Source: an uncultured Bacteroidia bacterium (lineage in GTDB: Bacteria; Bacteroidota; Bacteroidia; Bacteroidales; UBA932). Taken from it: a stretch of 44,883 nt of DNA. Position 1 is the first letter of the stretch. Every line of letters begins with the position of its first letter. The notes under the pieces are model-generated. The model searched no databases and was not told where the DNA came from. It was given only the letters and a program-made list of their open reading frames with translations. Below, one piece after another: positions 24,522 to 32,755 of this stretch. The stretch is from NCBI GenBank assembly GCA_902784785.1, contig CACZWF010000004.1, forward strand, positions 1 through 44,883, read 5' to 3'. A program made the position numbers and the translations under genes.

Positions 24522-25715
24522 CTACTCAATATTTTCATCAGGATCGATTTCGAAATAGCCGTGATTGTCTTCCCACGGAGCCATCGTCACTTCGATCTTT
24601 ACGGGTTCGAATCCGTAGACTTTCATCGTCACATTGTATTTGTGTCCGCCCACCGCTTGAGCATCGGCCGGCAGCCCGGATCCGGAGTCCTTTATATCAT
24701 TGAAATTGATTTTCACATACTGGGTAATCACTCCGCCATTGACGGTATACCCATTCTGCTTGACCTTCAATTCCACCATATAGACATTCTCTCCGGGCAT
24801 CACCAAAATCGAGCCGCAATTTCTTCCGGTCATAGGAAGCGCGCCGGCGGCTCCTTGCAGGGTCAACGCCACCGAATCCTGCGTCGTGTCCGGGAAAATG
24901 CCCCGGGGATTTGCGAGGGTGTCATTGCTGGCAATCACCAACGTGCCGCGCGTTTTGGAAAAGACTTTCAACGACTGGACCGTCACATCGTTTTCCGCCG
25001 CGGTGGTGCCGCCTTTCAACGTGAAATCGAAACGAGCGAGCTGATGTTTGAAAATCAGATTGGGCTTGATGCCACGCCGCGCCGCATACGCGCCATACAC
25101 CCGGCTGGTGTCCACCGATGGGGTTCCTTTCGCCGCGTCGGTCACACGGTTGGTATGCGCCAGCATAATATCCTGCGTGCCGCCAATCTTACTGATGCGC
25201 TCATTGTCGCCGATGTCCACCTTCAGGGAAATGGTGTTGGCGTTCTCAGTGGGCTGGGGGGCTGTCACCGCCGTCGCAGAAGCAGGAACGTGGGCATTAT
25301 CCACATAATAGGCGTAAAAATTGTAATAATAAGGCGTATCCCGGTAATAGAAATACTCCGTCCCGACACGATAGACATTGATGTCTCCGTGTGAGACATT
25401 CGAGGGAGACTTCGCCGACACATTGCGAATCAGATAGGCGTTGGGGTCGTCAGGATTAGTCGCGTTGGTGGGAAGCACATATTTCCCATTCAAACGACGC
25501 AGGCCGTAGATGTACAAGTCCTCGTTGCCGCTCCATTGGTCCAACGCCCCGCGCGTCCGGGTGGAGATGGAGGACTGCAGGTTGGAGCTGAACAAAACGG
25601 GCATGGCCTTGCTGTCATCCACCGTCGCCCGCGGGACGCTTTCGCTTTTCCGGCAAGCGTTCCACGACAGCAAAACCGTCGTGGCCATCAACAAAAAGAC
25701 AATCGTTTTCTTCAT
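24522..25715 (-). CDS. fimbrillin-like (Mfa/FimA) lipoprotein 3
   Basis: 397 aa. The lipobox-like end of the signal is VLLSWNAC (Cys21). It contains FSSNLQSSISTRTRGALDQW, IGGTQDIMLAHTNRVTDAAKG, AARRGIKPNLIFKHQLARFDFTLKG and C-terminal VKIEVTMAPWEDNHGYFEIDPD. TRTR-GALDQW is the clearest candidate Arg-protease site among the paralogues, in the position where gingipain-type processing removes the first strand in FimA/Mfa1 (family knowledge applied by inference). Good candidate for a polymerising subunit. Confidence 0.86.
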   Translation of the reverse strand: MKKTIVFLLMATTVLLSWNACRKSESVPRATVDDSKAMPVLFSSNLQSSISTRTRGALDQWSGNEDLYIYGLRRLNGKYVLPTNATNPDDPNAYLIRNVSAKSPSNVSHGDINVYRVGTEYFYYRDTPYYYNFYAYYVDNAHVPASATAVTAPQPTENANTISLKVDIGDNERISKIGGTQDIMLAHTNRVTDAAKGTPSVDTSRVYGAYAARRGIKPNLIFKHQLARFDFTLKGGTTAAENDVTVQSLKVFSKTRGTLVIASNDTLANPRGIFPDTTQDSVALTLQGAAGALPMTGRNCGSILVMPGENVYMVELKVKQNGYTVNGGVITQYVKINFNDIKDSGSGLPADAQAVGGHKYNVTMKVYGFEPVKIEVTMAPWEDNHGYFEIDPDENIE

Positions 25716-25727
25716 ATCAATAAATCA

Positions 25728-26846
25728 TTAAATATCGGGATTAATCTCAAATTCGCCGTATCCGGCACCCCAAGGGTTCATCGTCACCGTCATAGTCACC
25801 TCGTGCGGGCCGAAGATGGAAAGGTTGATGTCATACCACATACCCGACTTGAAAGTCAGGCCATATTGGCTCATATCCACCGTCACATTGGTCGTTCCCT
25901 CGCCATCCTTGCCGTCCTGCTTGATCGTGAAGAACACCATGCATTGGGTGTCGCCGGGCACAATCATACAATCGCCCAGATCCTGGAAACGGTCGGTGGG
26001 AAGCTCGGACTGGCCTAATGAGGCCGGCGTCTCAACAATCAGGGTTCCGGGCGCATCCTCGGGGTCAATCTCCAGCGAGGGGGTCGAGCCGGGATTGGGA
26101 CGCACGGCCACCAGACGGGCTTTATTGCGGGCGTTGACGCTGACATTCCGCACCGTCAACCCGGACGAAACGGCCTTCGCCTTGATGGAGAGGCGGGAAA
26201 GCACGTGGGAGAAATGCAGGGTGGGATAAACGTTCTCGCGGGCCGAATGGGAACTGTACGCCTCGTCCGGAGAGATGACATCACTCCGACGGCTGTCCGC
26301 CACTCGGTCGGCGTAAGCGGTCATAACATCCTGTGTACCATTCACTGTTATATTGAATGCTAGCGTCATAGCCTGCGAATTTATATATTTTTCCGCAATT
26401 CTCCGCAAAGTGCGCCCGCTTTCTGTATAAGTCTCAAATAAATCAGAAGGATAGGTGGCTCCGGCAAGGCAGCAGGAGAAGAAATCGAGCGTACCTTGAG
26501 TGGGGTAGAAATAGGGATTGTCGGTTTGCTCGTTATTCAAGGAAATGTAGCCACCATACCCGCCGGACGGAGCCGAGGTCTTCACACCGTCGATATAACG
26601 GCCGCTCCGGCTGAGGTCCAGCACTCCGTTCCGGCGATGAATGCCGAATACCATCAATTCCTGACCCGACCAGGTGTCGATTGCCGATTTGGGCTCCTCC
26701 CGTTCTTCCTGCTGGATAGTCATCGAAGTCTGGAACAAAATGGGAACCGGTTCGTCGTTCGACGCGGGCACACTCCCCCCATTCTCTTTTGCACAAGAGA
26801 ACAGCAGCAGCGACAACGCCATCCATATGAGCCAGCGAACTTTCAT
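25728..26846 (-). CDS. fimbrillin-like (Mfa/FimA) lipoprotein 2
   Basis: 372 aa. Lipobox SLLLFSC (Cys18). It has ILFQTSMTIQQEEREEPKSAIDTW, FGIHRRNGVL, VNGTQDVMTAYADRVADSRR, YPTLHFSHVLSRLSIKAKAV and C-terminal MTVTMNPWGAGYGEFEINPD. It keeps every shared block but is more divergent than lipoproteins 3-5. The stop is 12 bp before lipoprotein 3, and the start is 3 bp after the stop of lipoprotein 1. A structural or accessory pilin role is inferred from membership in the series. Confidence 0.85.
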   Translation of the reverse strand: MKVRWLIWMALSLLLFSCAKENGGSVPASNDEPVPILFQTSMTIQQEEREEPKSAIDTWSGQELMVFGIHRRNGVLDLSRSGRYIDGVKTSAPSGGYGGYISLNNEQTDNPYFYPTQGTLDFFSCCLAGATYPSDLFETYTESGRTLRRIAEKYINSQAMTLAFNITVNGTQDVMTAYADRVADSRRSDVISPDEAYSSHSARENVYPTLHFSHVLSRLSIKAKAVSSGLTVRNVSVNARNKARLVAVRPNPGSTPSLEIDPEDAPGTLIVETPASLGQSELPTDRFQDLGDCMIVPGDTQCMVFFTIKQDGKDGEGTTNVTVDMSQYGLTFKSGMWYDINLSIFGPHEVTMTVTMNPWGAGYGEFEINPDI

Positions 26847-26849
26847 CTC

Positions 26850-27983
26850 CTACCAGTCATTGTCAAACTCAAGGGATTGCCCCGTATATTTATCCCAATC
26901 TTCTTTTTCCACAAACACCGACACTTGACTCCGTCCGAAAAGCTGAAAAGTAATCACATACGCATTCCCCGCCTTGAAGGGTTCACCTGTCGAAAAGGCC
27001 AAGTGAGATTTCACCTTGTCAGTGGCTTCCAAAGACGTGCTCAAGTCGTTCACATAAAACTTGCAATCATAACTTTGCGCAGGCGGAACCAGCAGATAGG
27101 CGTTCTCCCCACCCAGTTTCACCGTTTTGTCCGGGGTCATCTGATTCTCGTCCGGGACGGTCTCCATGAACTGTTCGACAAAATATTCATATCGTCCGTC
27201 GTTTTTGCCGATGATGAGCGGCAGCGGCAAAGGGACGGATGAAAAATCCGCGGTCAGTTCGCCTCCGCGAGAAGCGACGGTCAGATAGCCCCTGTTGGAG
27301 GCTTCCAAGTCAAATTCGGACACTTTCAGCGTTTTTGTCACACCAGACGTAATGCCGGGCTTGAGTTGAAAACGCAACTTGACCATCTGGTGCTGCATCT
27401 TGAAAATCGGGTTCACATCGGTACGGGCGGCCAGGTAGCTGAAACTGTAGCCCTCCGGAGCCTGGGCGCGGCTGGTCATCAAATCCTGCCAACCGTCAAT
27501 GCGCAATTCATAGCGGATCTCATTGGCCGTCCGCTGCGTGCTCAAGGGAGCGAGGTCGTCCAAAAAACAAGCGGTGAAATCGTATGTGTGGAAGTAATTT
27601 TCGTTGTTGGGGTAATAGTATTGGGAGGAGCTTTCCCAATTCACCTGACTGCCGGACAAGGTGCCCTGCGCGCCGTTCAACAAGAAATCGGGAGCGTTCG
27701 CAGTACCGCCCTCCCGGTCATAGCGGACCCCTTCACGGGTATTCATCGCAAACACGCGTACGCTCTTTTCTTCCAACTGGGCCAAGCGGTCCACCGTTCC
27801 CATTCCGGAACGGACATCGACACCGGCGCTCGGATTACCCACGAACACATGGATCGGCTGAGGGATGCTCAAATCATAATGGGAATCCTCATAGCCCAGA
27901 TAGGGATGACAGCCCGGAGCCATTGTCAGAACGGCCCAGAGCGCCAAGCTCTTGATAAGCGATATGAAGGATTTTCTATTCAT
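26850..27983 (-). CDS. fimbrillin-like (Mfa/FimA) lipoprotein 1
   Basis: 377 aa. Lipobox TMAPGC (Cys25). Shared blocks are degenerate: IDGWQDLMTSRAQAPEGYSFSYL, FKMQHQMVKLRFQL and C-terminal VSVFVEKEDWDKY, where Pro before Trp is lost. It is followed after 3 bp by lipoprotein 2, and its first 8 bp overlap the end of the DUF5119-like gene. Together with copy 6 it is the most unlike the central three, so the series may have specialised ends and a repeated middle. Confidence 0.82.
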   Translation of the reverse strand: MNRKSFISLIKSLALWAVLTMAPGCHPYLGYEDSHYDLSIPQPIHVFVGNPSAGVDVRSGMGTVDRLAQLEEKSVRVFAMNTREGVRYDREGGTANAPDFLLNGAQGTLSGSQVNWESSSQYYYPNNENYFHTYDFTACFLDDLAPLSTQRTANEIRYELRIDGWQDLMTSRAQAPEGYSFSYLAARTDVNPIFKMQHQMVKLRFQLKPGITSGVTKTLKVSEFDLEASNRGYLTVASRGGELTADFSSVPLPLPLIIGKNDGRYEYFVEQFMETVPDENQMTPDKTVKLGGENAYLLVPPAQSYDCKFYVNDLSTSLEATDKVKSHLAFSTGEPFKAGNAYVITFQLFGRSQVSVFVEKEDWDKYTGQSLEFDNDW

Positions 27984-29091
27984 CTTCGGGTCTCAAATCC
28001 AAACCGGCCCCCTCGTCGATCCACACGTCCAACGCCGTTTCATCTTCCAACTCCGAAGAGGGACTGATGGACAGATAGGCATAGGAGGGCACATTGAGCG
28101 TTGCAGAAGAAACAGCAATCCGATAATCCCCTCCCGCGCCCAGTTCGGACATCACAGGATGCTCCTTCAGCAAGCGGTATAAATTGATTTTTCGGCTCTT
28201 GACATTCTTGTCTTTCAACTTGACGGCGATTTCCAACACGCCCCAGCCGCCCGTCTCCACTTCGCTGGCCGGCGAGAACAGTCCCAGCGTCGAAACTTTG
28301 CAAGAATAATAATGTTGCTGGCCGTTCCGTCCGGTCAAAGAAAGGTCTTTCGTCAATATCGTTCCGATATCGCTTCTGTCGGAAGAAGAACTCACGGTCT
28401 CACCTTGGTGTACGCTTCCGTTAAGCAGATTCAGCCGGCGCGGGACACCGTTCAGAGAGAGCGCCAGTCCTTGCAGTTCACATTGGCTTTCATCATAATC
28501 CAGACGGATGACCAGCGTCAATTCCTGAATCATCTTGCGCATCGCGAAGTGGAACGTGTTGACGGTCTCTCCGCTCTCCAAAAGAAGATGGTCGGAAGCC
28601 AGCCAGACGGGACGGGCCTGCCGGACGACGGGAAAAGGCGCGCCTTGACGCAGGTATTCCACACAAAGTTCATTGGGGTCCGTCGGGTTATCCGGGGTTA
28701 GTTCGCGTTCCGTAGGCAAGAGCAGGGATATGTCCGCGAGACCGAACGTGGTCGGGTTCAAGAAGAACTGGACATAATTGTCGACACGGTAGAAAGTATC
28801 GAGCTGGCCGCCGAAAGCGACAGCGTGATAATCACCCGCCGGGGTGGACCGGACGAGGGTATCGAACCTGGGATGGAGGATGTGGCAGGTGTCGTGGACG
28901 GTCTGCGTGGTGCGGGCCATCGCGACATACAGGGGCGCCACCGTATCATTGGCCGTAGGCTGCACGCCGGCGGGCAGTCCCCAATCGATCTCATGGACGT
29001 AACTGGCCTTCGGAGTGGGGCCTTCGCTGATGTTGATGCGAACGCAGGCGGACAGGATCAACGCCCAAAATATGAGGGTCGCGCGTCTCAT
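27976..29091 (-). CDS. DUF5119-like / FimB-like fimbrial lipoprotein
   Basis: 371 aa. Lipobox ALILSAC (Cys16). It begins YVHEIDWGLPAGVQP after the lipid anchor, then LYVAMARTTQTVHDTCHIL, YHAVAFGGQLDTFYRVDNYVQFFLNP and a C-terminal YRIAVSSATLNVPSYAYLSISPSSELEDETALDVWIDEG. It lacks the GTQDVM block and the PW strand of the fimbrillins. Position (second gene, between DUF3575 and the pilins) and general features fit the DUF5119 lipoproteins that accompany Bacteroidota fimbrillins. The family name is from memory of context, not a search. It may anchor or cap the fibre. Both ends overlap neighbours (4 and 8 bp). Confidence 0.65.
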   Translation of the reverse strand: MRRATLIFWALILSACVRINISEGPTPKASYVHEIDWGLPAGVQPTANDTVAPLYVAMARTTQTVHDTCHILHPRFDTLVRSTPAGDYHAVAFGGQLDTFYRVDNYVQFFLNPTTFGLADISLLLPTERELTPDNPTDPNELCVEYLRQGAPFPVVRQARPVWLASDHLLLESGETVNTFHFAMRKMIQELTLVIRLDYDESQCELQGLALSLNGVPRRLNLLNGSVHQGETVSSSSDRSDIGTILTKDLSLTGRNGQQHYYSCKVSTLGLFSPASEVETGGWGVLEIAVKLKDKNVKSRKINLYRLLKEHPVMSELGAGGDYRIAVSSATLNVPSYAYLSISPSSELEDETALDVWIDEGAGLDLRPEDE

Positions 29092-30650
29092 CCTTCTTCC
29101 TCCTTTTGGGGTTCCGGTTGCGGGGCCGGGGCTGGTTGCGGAGCAGGCTGCGGTTGCGGCTCATGTTGGGGCTCGGGCTCCGGGGCTGGTTGTGGCTCGG
29201 GCTCCGTAGCCGGTGCCGACACACCCTCGTCATCCCCGGCCTGACCGGGGATCTCCGGCACAGGGGCAGGGGTCGGCGCCGTATAGACAAAAGGCGCTAC
29301 CATCAGTGGTTCCTCCTCCAGCGGCAGATCCACCGGCTCCGGCTCATAATAGAACACCGGATCCGTGACCGGCTCCTGCAAAATCATCAATTTGATCAGC
29401 TCCGCAGAATCCCGCCGAGCCTGAATCGCCCGCTTAACCGCTTCGATCGAATCCCTGTGAGCTTGGCGCACAGCTGCAATCGAATCCCGCCGCGCTTGCT
29501 CCACCCTCGCGATCGAGTCGCGGATGGCTTTCTTGCGCGCCTCTTCCCGGGCAATCCGCTCTTGTAGGACTTCCCGGTCAAATTGGCGAAGATTTTTCTC
29601 CTTCTCCGATTGCAGGTAACGATTCAACTTACTCTTCATCGAAGAAGTGATTTTATCATTCTCCTTGATATTTCTCTCGTCGGCTACGACTGCATCCATC
29701 AAGTATTTTTGATAATCCGCTTTGTATTTTGCTTCGTCTTGCTGGTATTTCAGCGAGTCTTTAGACGTCGTCATGAAGATGGAGTTAAATTCCTGACGTG
29801 TCGAAGACTGCATATCGTCGGTGATTTTCTTCTTGGCTTGCGCATAATAGGCGATGACCGGATCGGGTTCCAGGTACTTATAACGCACGGATTTGTGTCG
29901 CCAGGAGAAGGTGGCGCGAACCTCCGTCAGCATGGGAATCACCATAAAAGGCGTATCCTTGACCTTGTCCGCCGCCGTCACCGGGACATAACGATAGATA
30001 TCGTCGCCGTTCTTAAAGGCCTGATTGGTCGTAGCCACCAGACCGGCGGACAAACCCAGGTCCAAGTCTATCGCTCCGGTTTTATATTCGTACAATGGCA
30101 CTTCAAAACCGATGGTAATACCGGCTCCGGCCGCCCAGCCCTGACGGCCATATTCACCAAACTTCAGACTGTAGTTGGTGTATTCCGCGTACGCACCGAT
30201 ATACCAGGCCTGCCAGGGTTTGGGGTGTTTGCGCTTGGTACTGGAAAGCGGCGCTTTATCCCAAACGAGGGAATCACGTCCGTTCACGTCCTTTTCGATA
30301 TGGCTTCCCAGTTGGGTTTGGCGATAATAATGACGATATTCCGGACGGATGTTCAGCACATTGAACAGCAGATAGGGGGCATAATTGTGGTAGGTATGGG
30401 GCCGGTACTTTGCCCCCAAGAGCAACACCTCCTGATTGTACTGCGACGCGGACAGATCGAAACCAATCTGCAGGTTGGGAATCGTGAAAAGCCAGTCCAC
30501 CGCATTGGTTTTAACGGTAAAGCCATTCACCCCCGCATTATCGGTCTTCCCCGTCGGTGCTTTTTGCGCCGACCCATCCAAGCAAGGAAAAAAGAGCAGC
30601 GCCAGCAGCACAAACCCCATCCCGAGCATTTCTGAGACAGAATGACCCAT
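29088..30650 (-). CDS. DUF3575 barrel protein with C-terminal coiled coil and Pro/Glu/Gln-rich tail
   Basis: 520 aa from the ATG at 30650. A longer start at 30695 lies on the -33 box and is rejected. After the signal segment (VLLALLFFPCLDGSAQ) comes the DUF3575 barrel (FTVKTNAVDWLFTIPNLQIGFDLSAS to about residue 270). A long helical segment follows (about 270-420) with tandem RRDSIAAV/HRDSIEAV/RRDSAELI units, predicted coiled coil. The last 110 residues are PEPEPQPAP-type low complexity. The barrel would sit in the outer membrane, and the helix plus Pro-rich tail could span the periplasm to peptidoglycan or an inner-membrane partner (inference). A REP-like palindrome in the tail encodes EIPGQAGDD. 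First gene of the 11-gene operon. Confidence 0.85.
   Translation of the reverse strand: MGHSVSEMLGMGFVLLALLFFPCLDGSAQKAPTGKTDNAGVNGFTVKTNAVDWLFTIPNLQIGFDLSASQYNQEVLLLGAKYRPHTYHNYAPYLLFNVLNIRPEYRHYYRQTQLGSHIEKDVNGRDSLVWDKAPLSSTKRKHPKPWQAWYIGAYAEYTNYSLKFGEYGRQGWAAGAGITIGFEVPLYEYKTGAIDLDLGLSAGLVATTNQAFKNGDDIYRYVPVTAADKVKDTPFMVIPMLTEVRATFSWRHKSVRYKYLEPDPVIAYYAQAKKKITDDMQSSTRQEFNSIFMTTSKDSLKYQQDEAKYKADYQKYLMDAVVADERNIKENDKITSSMKSKLNRYLQSEKEKNLRQFDREVLQERIAREEARKKAIRDSIARVEQARRDSIAAVRQAHRDSIEAVKRAIQARRDSAELIKLMILQEPVTDPVFYYEPEPVDLPLEEEPLMVAPFVYTAPTPAPVPEIPGQAGDDEGVSAPATEPEPQPAPEPEPQHEPQPQPAPQPAPAPQPEPQKEEEG
29232..29252 (+). repeat. REP-like palindrome inside the DUF3575 gene
   Basis: ATCCCCGG-CCTGA-CCGGGGAT, preceded by CGTC and followed by CTCC. 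It is the same family as the manA and rsmA elements but a single copy. On the coding strand it reads in frame as IPGQAGDD within the Pro-rich tail. Confidence 0.82.
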
Positions 30651-30665
30651 AATACGAAAAACCTT

Positions 30666-30696
30666 CAAAAGTAGAGATTTTTTCGTAAAAAACAAA
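30666..30696 (-). promoter_or_regulatory. promoter of the fimbrial operon
   Basis: On the minus strand: TTTG (30696-30693), 19-bp spacer, -7 box TACTTTTG (30673-30666). This is the best match to the Bacteroidota consensus in the window. It lies 15 bp before the ATG at 30650 and is the only strong promoter found for the downstream 14.7 kb. Confidence 0.72.
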
Positions 30697-30725
30697 AAAG
30701 TATTTCCGACGGACAGAATAGGATA

Positions 30726-31394
30726 TCAGGCTATTACGGTCGCCAGCCAGTCGGCGTCCACGCGCTGGAAGCCCTCTCCAAGTTGCAGGGAGGGATTGCG
30801 GGAAAGTATGCCGAGCGCGTCCTCATAGACATTTTTGCCCAAACTTAGACTTGCCATCTGCCCCTCGGAAGGATAAGAAAAAACGAGTTGGTCGTCCTCA
30901 ACATGGTGGAAGTGCAAAGGCGCGTCCGCTGGTGCGTCGACCCGTGTGTCTGCAGTACTCGAGCCTGCAGCCCGGCCTTGCTGAGCCCATTCGCCCCGAA
31001 TGACATATTTGCAGATTTCAACGGCCACATCATTCAGCCCGGCGTTCAAAATCAGGATTTTCTCGATCAGGCTGCCAAGATCCGGACAAATCCGCAAGGT
31101 GTAGCCCCCCAACAGCTGGGCGTGACGGGTGACCGACGCCATTTCCAACGAATTGTCTTTGTTCTGAGGCAGCAGCCAAAGCATACGCTTTTTGGCCGGG
31201 TCGTGGTAGAGGCATTCGTAACTCACCAGATTCTTGCAGCCACAGTCCGGACAGGACCACATAAACAGGGAGCCGTTCAGCACGCGAGCCTCCACATCGG
31301 CGTCTTCCGCCGTGTTGATGCTCTTATAAATGGTGATTACGTGCTCGTGGCCGCAACGGGCACAACGCGCAAGCGCTTTTTTAACAAGGGACAT
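30726..31394 (-). CDS. CpXC-type zinc-ribbon protein
   Basis: 222 aa. The N-terminal zinc-binding region has two CxxC pairs, CARCGHEH (about 11-18) and CPDCGCKN (about 48-55), as in the CpXC domain family, whose function is unknown. Then come LPQNKD and RICPDLGSLIEKILILNAGLNDVAVEICKYV. No signal peptide, so it is cytoplasmic. It starts 5 bp after the ychF stop, so the pair is probably co-transcribed. A short Ala/Gly/Asp-rich stretch (GRAAGSSTADTRVDAPADAP) interrupts the conserved part and looks like a linker or low-complexity insertion. Confidence 0.75.
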   Translation of the reverse strand: MSLVKKALARCARCGHEHVITIYKSINTAEDADVEARVLNGSLFMWSCPDCGCKNLVSYECLYHDPAKKRMLWLLPQNKDNSLEMASVTRHAQLLGGYTLRICPDLGSLIEKILILNAGLNDVAVEICKYVIRGEWAQQGRAAGSSTADTRVDAPADAPLHFHHVEDDQLVFSYPSEGQMASLSLGKNVYEDALGILSRNPSLQLGEGFQRVDADWLATVIA

Positions 31395-31399
31395 AGACG

Positions 31400-32500
31400 C
31401 TACACGTTGAAAAGGAAATGCATAATGTCGCCATCCTGCACCACATATTCCTTTCCTTCCACCCCCAGTTTGCCGGCGGCGCGGCAGGCAGACTCCGACT
31501 TGAGCGTGATGAAATCCTCATACTTGATAACCTCTGCACGGATGAAGCCCTTTTCAAAATCGCTGTGGATGACACCGGCGGCCTTGGGAGCCTTGTCTCC
31601 CACGCGGATGGTCCAGGCGCGGCACTCATCCGCCCCGGCGGTAAAGAAAGTACGCAGGCCCAGCAGGGCATACGCGCTCTGAATCAGTCTCTCCACACCT
31701 GATTTTTCCAAGCCGATGTCTTCCAAGAACATTTGCCGTTCCTCTTCGGATTCCAGTTCGGCAATGTCCGACTCGACCTGGGCGGCAATCACCAGAATTC
31801 CGGCATCCTCCCCTTCCACGGCCTTGCGGACCGCCTCGACATAGGCATTGCCCGTCGCGGCAGACGCCTCATCCACATTGCAGACATAGAGCACCGGTTT
31901 GTTGGTCAGCAGGAAAAGGTCGCGCGCAAGCTGCTCCTGCTCCTCGTTTTCAAGGGTCACGCTGCGGGCGTTTTTGCCCTGCGAGAGCGCCTCTTTGTAG
32001 CGGCCTAGGAGTTCCACCAGTTTCTTGGCGGTCTTGTCCCCGCCCTGCGCCTGTTTGACCGATTTGGCCAGGCGGTTTTCGACGGTCTCCAGGTCCTTGA
32101 GCTGCAACTCCATATCGATGACCTCCTTGTCGCGGACGGGATCCACGGAACCATCCACGTGGACGATATTGTCGTCGTCGAAGCAGCGGAGCACGTGCAG
32201 GATAGCGTCCGTCTCCCGAATATTGGCGAGGAACTGGTTGCCCAAGCCCTCTCCCCGGCTCGCTCCTTTGACCAGGCCGGCGATATCCACGATCTCCACC
32301 GTGGCGGGAATCACCCGCTGGGGCTTGCAAATCTCCGCCAACACCTGCAGGCGGGCATCCGGCACGACGGTCGAACCCACGTTCGGGTCTATGGTACAAA
32401 ACGGGAAATTGGCGCTCTGGGCCTTCCCGGAACTGATACAGTTGAACAAGGTGGATTTTCCCACATTGGGCAATCCCACAATTCCACATTTCAATGACAT
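31400..32500 (-). CDS. ychF: redox-regulated ATPase YchF (OLA1 family)
   Basis: 366 aa from the ATG at 32500 (MSLKCGIVGLPNVGKSTLFN); a longer reading to 32584 has no conserved residues. Walker A is GLPNVGKST, switch II is DIAGLVKGASRGEGLGNQFLANIRETDAILHVLRCF, and a TGS domain forms the C-terminus (FFTAGADECRAWTIRVGDKAPKAAGVIHSDFEKGFIRAEVI). YchF is an Obg-like ribosome-associated P-loop protein that prefers ATP and has been linked to oxidative-stress responses. Length is normal and all motifs are intact. Confidence 0.97.
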   Translation of the reverse strand: MSLKCGIVGLPNVGKSTLFNCISSGKAQSANFPFCTIDPNVGSTVVPDARLQVLAEICKPQRVIPATVEIVDIAGLVKGASRGEGLGNQFLANIRETDAILHVLRCFDDDNIVHVDGSVDPVRDKEVIDMELQLKDLETVENRLAKSVKQAQGGDKTAKKLVELLGRYKEALSQGKNARSVTLENEEQEQLARDLFLLTNKPVLYVCNVDEASAATGNAYVEAVRKAVEGEDAGILVIAAQVESDIAELESEEERQMFLEDIGLEKSGVERLIQSAYALLGLRTFFTAGADECRAWTIRVGDKAPKAAGVIHSDFEKGFIRAEVIKYEDFITLKSESACRAAGKLGVEGKEYVVQDGDIMHFLFNV

Positions 32501-32573
32501 AATCTCTGCTTCTAATACTGGATACCGGACCGGAATGAGACGTTGCCAAACACATCTTTTCCCAGACCGCCTG

Positions 32574-32581
32574 CAAAGATA
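32574..32581 (-). promoter_or_regulatory. predicted -7 box for ychF
   Basis: On the minus strand TATCTTTG, 73 bp before the ychF ATG, giving a leader of about 65 nt. No good -33 box at 19-21 bp. The shared intergenic repeat begins about 20 bp upstream. Confidence 0.45.
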
Positions 32582-32601
32582 CACATTTTTCCTTTCCCGC
32601 C

Positions 32602-32675
32602 TGTCGAAGGTCCCACTTTCAGCGGGACCTTCAGCGCCTGCCGAGGTCTCGGCCTGAAAAGGAAGCCGCGAATGC
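32602..32675 (+). repeat. intergenic repeat, copy A (interrupted form)
   Basis: A 13-bp block (32602-32614, TGTCGAAGGTCCC) and a 26-bp block (32650-32675, containing CGGCCTGAAAAGG) also occur, contiguous and inverted, at 38772-38809. Here a 35-bp segment separates them. It creates the hairpins AAGGTCCC/GGGACCTT (32607-32631) and GCCGAG-GT-CTCGGC (32640-32653). Confidence 0.8.
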
Positions 32676-32755
32676 CCCTGTCACGACAATGAGACTTCCC
32701 TATAGGTAAAAATCATTCCTTTCCCGCCGGGATTTTATCGCGTTCCTTTGCCGTG

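Noticed and set aside
29088..29400. TonB-like protein because of the Pro/Glu-rich tail
   Set aside because: There is no TonB C-terminal domain after the tail and the N-terminal part is a DUF3575 barrel.
30651..30695. Upstream start for the long DUF3575 protein
   Set aside because: The ATG at 30695 lies on the -33 element of a near-perfect promoter, and the added residues would not be transcribed.
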